In this document: piece after piece, positions 62,689 through 64,000 of the stretch
Position numbering within the stretch: the first letter of the stretch is position 1
Layout of the letters: the number at the start of each line of letters is the position of its first letter
Notes under the pieces: generated by a model
Told to the model about the DNA's origin: nothing
Databases searched by the model: none
The model's input: the letters and a program-made list of their open reading frames with translations, nothing else
Program-made: the position numbers and the translations under genes
DNA from: Rhodoferax sp.
GTDB lineage: Bacteria; Pseudomonadota; Gammaproteobacteria; Burkholderiales; Burkholderiaceae_C
DNA: 64,000 nucleotides
Assembly (NCBI RefSeq): GCF_012927445.1
Contig: NZ_JABBPD010000008.1
Span: forward strand, 310,001-374,000
Direction of reading: 5' to 3'

Positions 62689-64000
62689 GCTTGACTCTCT
62701 TTGTAGGCTGCTGGCGTTGCCGACTGGTTAATGGGCAGCGTGACGCGGAAGGTGCTGCCTTTGCCCATTTCAGTCTGTACGTCGATACTGCCGTGGTGCT
62801 TTTGGACGATGCCATAGGACAATGACAAGCCCAAGCCGGTGCCTTTGCCCACAGGCTTGCTGGTGAAAAAAGGATCAAAAATACGCGGCAGCACTTCCTT
62901 TGGGATGCCCGTACCCGTGTCGGCCACTTCAAACCAGACCTTGCCAGTCTCGACCCCCGTGCGCACGGTGATTTGGCCGCGTGCGGGGCCGATGGCGTCG
63001 GCGGCGTTGATCAGCAGGTTCATCACCACCTGGTTGATTTCTGAGGAAATGCATTGCACTTCGGGCAGAACGTCGTAGTCCTTCACGATGTCGGCTTTGT
63101 ACCTCACCTCGTTGTTGACCATATTAAGTGTCGCATCAATGCCCTGAAGCAGGTTGGTGAATTGCCAGTCCAGGCTGGCGTCCACATGCGAGAAGTCCTT
63201 GAGATTCTGCACGATTGTTCGGACCCGTACGAGACCCTCTTTGGATTCGCGCATCAGAGTCGGGATGTCCTCTTTGAGGAAACCGAGCTCAATGTCGTTT
63301 CTCAAGGTCTCAAGCGCTAACCGGGTCTGCGCATTGCCATGAGAGCTTTCCGCCTTTTCGTAAGCGTCCAACATCTGAAACAGGTCCGCGAGGTATTTTT
63401 CGAGCGTGCCGAAATTGGAGAAGATATAGCCAATCGGGTTGTTGATCTCGTGCGCGACTCCGGCGGCCAGTTGCCCGATTGAGGCCAGCTTTTCGGACTG
63501 TGCCAGATGCTCTTGTGCCATTGAGAGTTTGGCATTGAGCTCATTCAATTCTGTATTGCGGCTCAGCAGGGCGGCCTCAGCCGCCTCGCGTCGCGCAACA
63601 TCTTCCAGCAGAGCCCGATTGGTTTGCGCCAGTTCAGTGGTTCGCTTTTCAATCAATTCTTCCAGCGTACTCTGGTACTTGAGCAGGGCCTCTTCGGCAC
63701 GTTTGCGGCCGGTAATGTCTTGCAGTGTTTCAACGGCCCCGGCAATCGATCCGTCTGAATTGCGCAACGGGGTGGCCGTGAAGAGCAGCCAGCATCCGTC
63801 GTCGCCAAGATGAGGGAAAAACGCCTCGGTTTCGTAGGCGTCTGCAATGAGTTGCGATCGGTGGGCTTGGTTCGTGTACAGGCGTTCCAACTCATCGGCG
63901 GCGGACTCATCCACAATCAGGTCGGCCAGAACCGGTCGGTCGTGGTCATAGAAGACCTGACCGAGTTTGCGCTCGCCGATCATGTCCTGCGCCTTCACGC
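62685..64000 (-). CDS. PAS-domain sensor histidine kinase, N-terminus beyond window
   Basis: The open frame runs past the right edge (an internal GTG at 63998 is not a convincing start). Visible parts: the end of a PAS domain with PAC tail (CWLLFTATPLRNSDGSIAGA, VETLQDITGRKRAEEAL), a coiled coil, HisKA with the His in GQLAAGVAHEINNPIGYIF, and HATPase_c with NQVVMNLLINAADAIGPARG, VADTGTGIPKEVLPRIFDPF and GTGLGLSLSYGIVQKHHGSI. The class is that of HEINNP kinases. Overlap with the HD-GYP regulator gene implies a two-component pair. Confidence 0.9.
   Translation of the reverse strand, partial: VKAQDMIGERKLGQVFYDHDRPVLADLIVDESAADELERLYTNQAHRSQLIADAYETEAFFPHLGDDGCWLLFTATPLRNSDGSIAGAVETLQDITGRKRAEEALLKYQSTLEELIEKRTTELAQTNRALLEDVARREAAEAALLSRNTELNELNAKLSMAQEHLAQSEKLASIGQLAAGVAHEINNPIGYIFSNFGTLEKYLADLFQMLDAYEKAESSHGNAQTRLALETLRNDIELGFLKEDIPTLMRESKEGLVRVRTIVQNLKDFSHVDASLDWQFTNLLQGIDATLNMVNNEVRYKADIVKDYDVLPEVQCISSEINQVVMNLLINAADAIGPARGQITVRTGVETGKVWFEVADTGTGIPKEVLPRIFDPFFTSKPVGKGTGLGLSLSYGIVQKHHGSIDVQTEMGKGSTFRVTLPINQSATPAAYKESQA

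Overview
The window looks like chromosomal core DNA of a betaproteobacterium, most likely Burkholderiales/Comamonadaceae close to Rhodoferax. This is an inference from gene content: a long basic N-terminal extension on RpoD, PhaR, a RibBX-type ribB fusion, a ZTP aptamer in front of glyA, and a PilV-PilW-PilX-PilY1-PilE cluster. It contains about 50 protein genes, two of them cut by the window edges, and three tRNAs (Ser-GCU, Val-GAC, Leu-CAG). There are no rRNAs, insertion sequences, prophage or CRISPR arrays.

Layout. 1-4.9 kb: 3'-truncated gluQ, a renalase-like oxidase, a LysR regulator divergent from a pirin and a flavodoxin, and trhO. 5-10.5 kb: a TonB-dependent receptor, an orphan periplasmic binding protein and a BarA-like hybrid kinase in one operon, convergent with a NarL-type regulator. 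10.5-14 kb: dnaE. 14.2-29 kb: one uninterrupted minus-strand run. In transcription order it holds minor pilins (pilV, pilW, pilX, pilY1, pilE, fimT), riboflavin genes (ribD, ribE, ribBX, ribH), nusB, an aminotransferase and tolQRA. 29.1-31.9 kb: nrdR, glyA with its ZTP riboswitch, and a lytic transglycosylase. 31.9-32.5 kb: an AT-rich gene-free stretch with a strong candidate small RNA. 32.5-39.2 kb: large DUF748 and DUF349 proteins. 39.3-43.7 kb: lpxH, two cyclophilins, an L,D-transpeptidase and a TPR partner. 43.8-49.3 kb: cysS, an AlkA-type glycosylase, accA, tilS, lysC and tRNA-Ser. 49.6-55.1 kb: rpoD, dnaG and an SDR gene. 55.2-61.2 kb: tRNA-Val, phaR, rimO, tRNA-Leu, rnr and a second SDR. 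61.3-64 kb: a response regulator with a degenerate HD-GYP domain and a truncated PAS histidine kinase.

The most unusual signal is a dispersed repeat of about 50 bp. One half is a palindrome of the type AGCTATTTATTTAATAGCT and the other a conserved ACGGGGGCT box. I find 11 copies. Only three are intergenic. The other eight lie in genes (gluQ, DUF748 twice, DUF349, ppiA, tilS, dnaG and the start of the alkA-like gene), always without disrupting the frame. Five copies read antisense align as the same 16-codon peptide without a gap. One of these is the hydrophobic core of the PpiA signal peptide, one precedes the core strand of TilS, and one supplies a start codon. This looks like a mobile palindromic element that is tolerated as protein sequence.

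Other points of interest are the receptor/binding-protein/kinase module of unknown ligand, two candidate small RNAs with intrinsic terminators, a perfect palindromic operator in front of an SDR gene, a RibA-like domain that has lost its zinc cysteines, RNase R without an ATG start next to a tRNA-Leu-like fragment, and a degenerate HD-GYP output domain.
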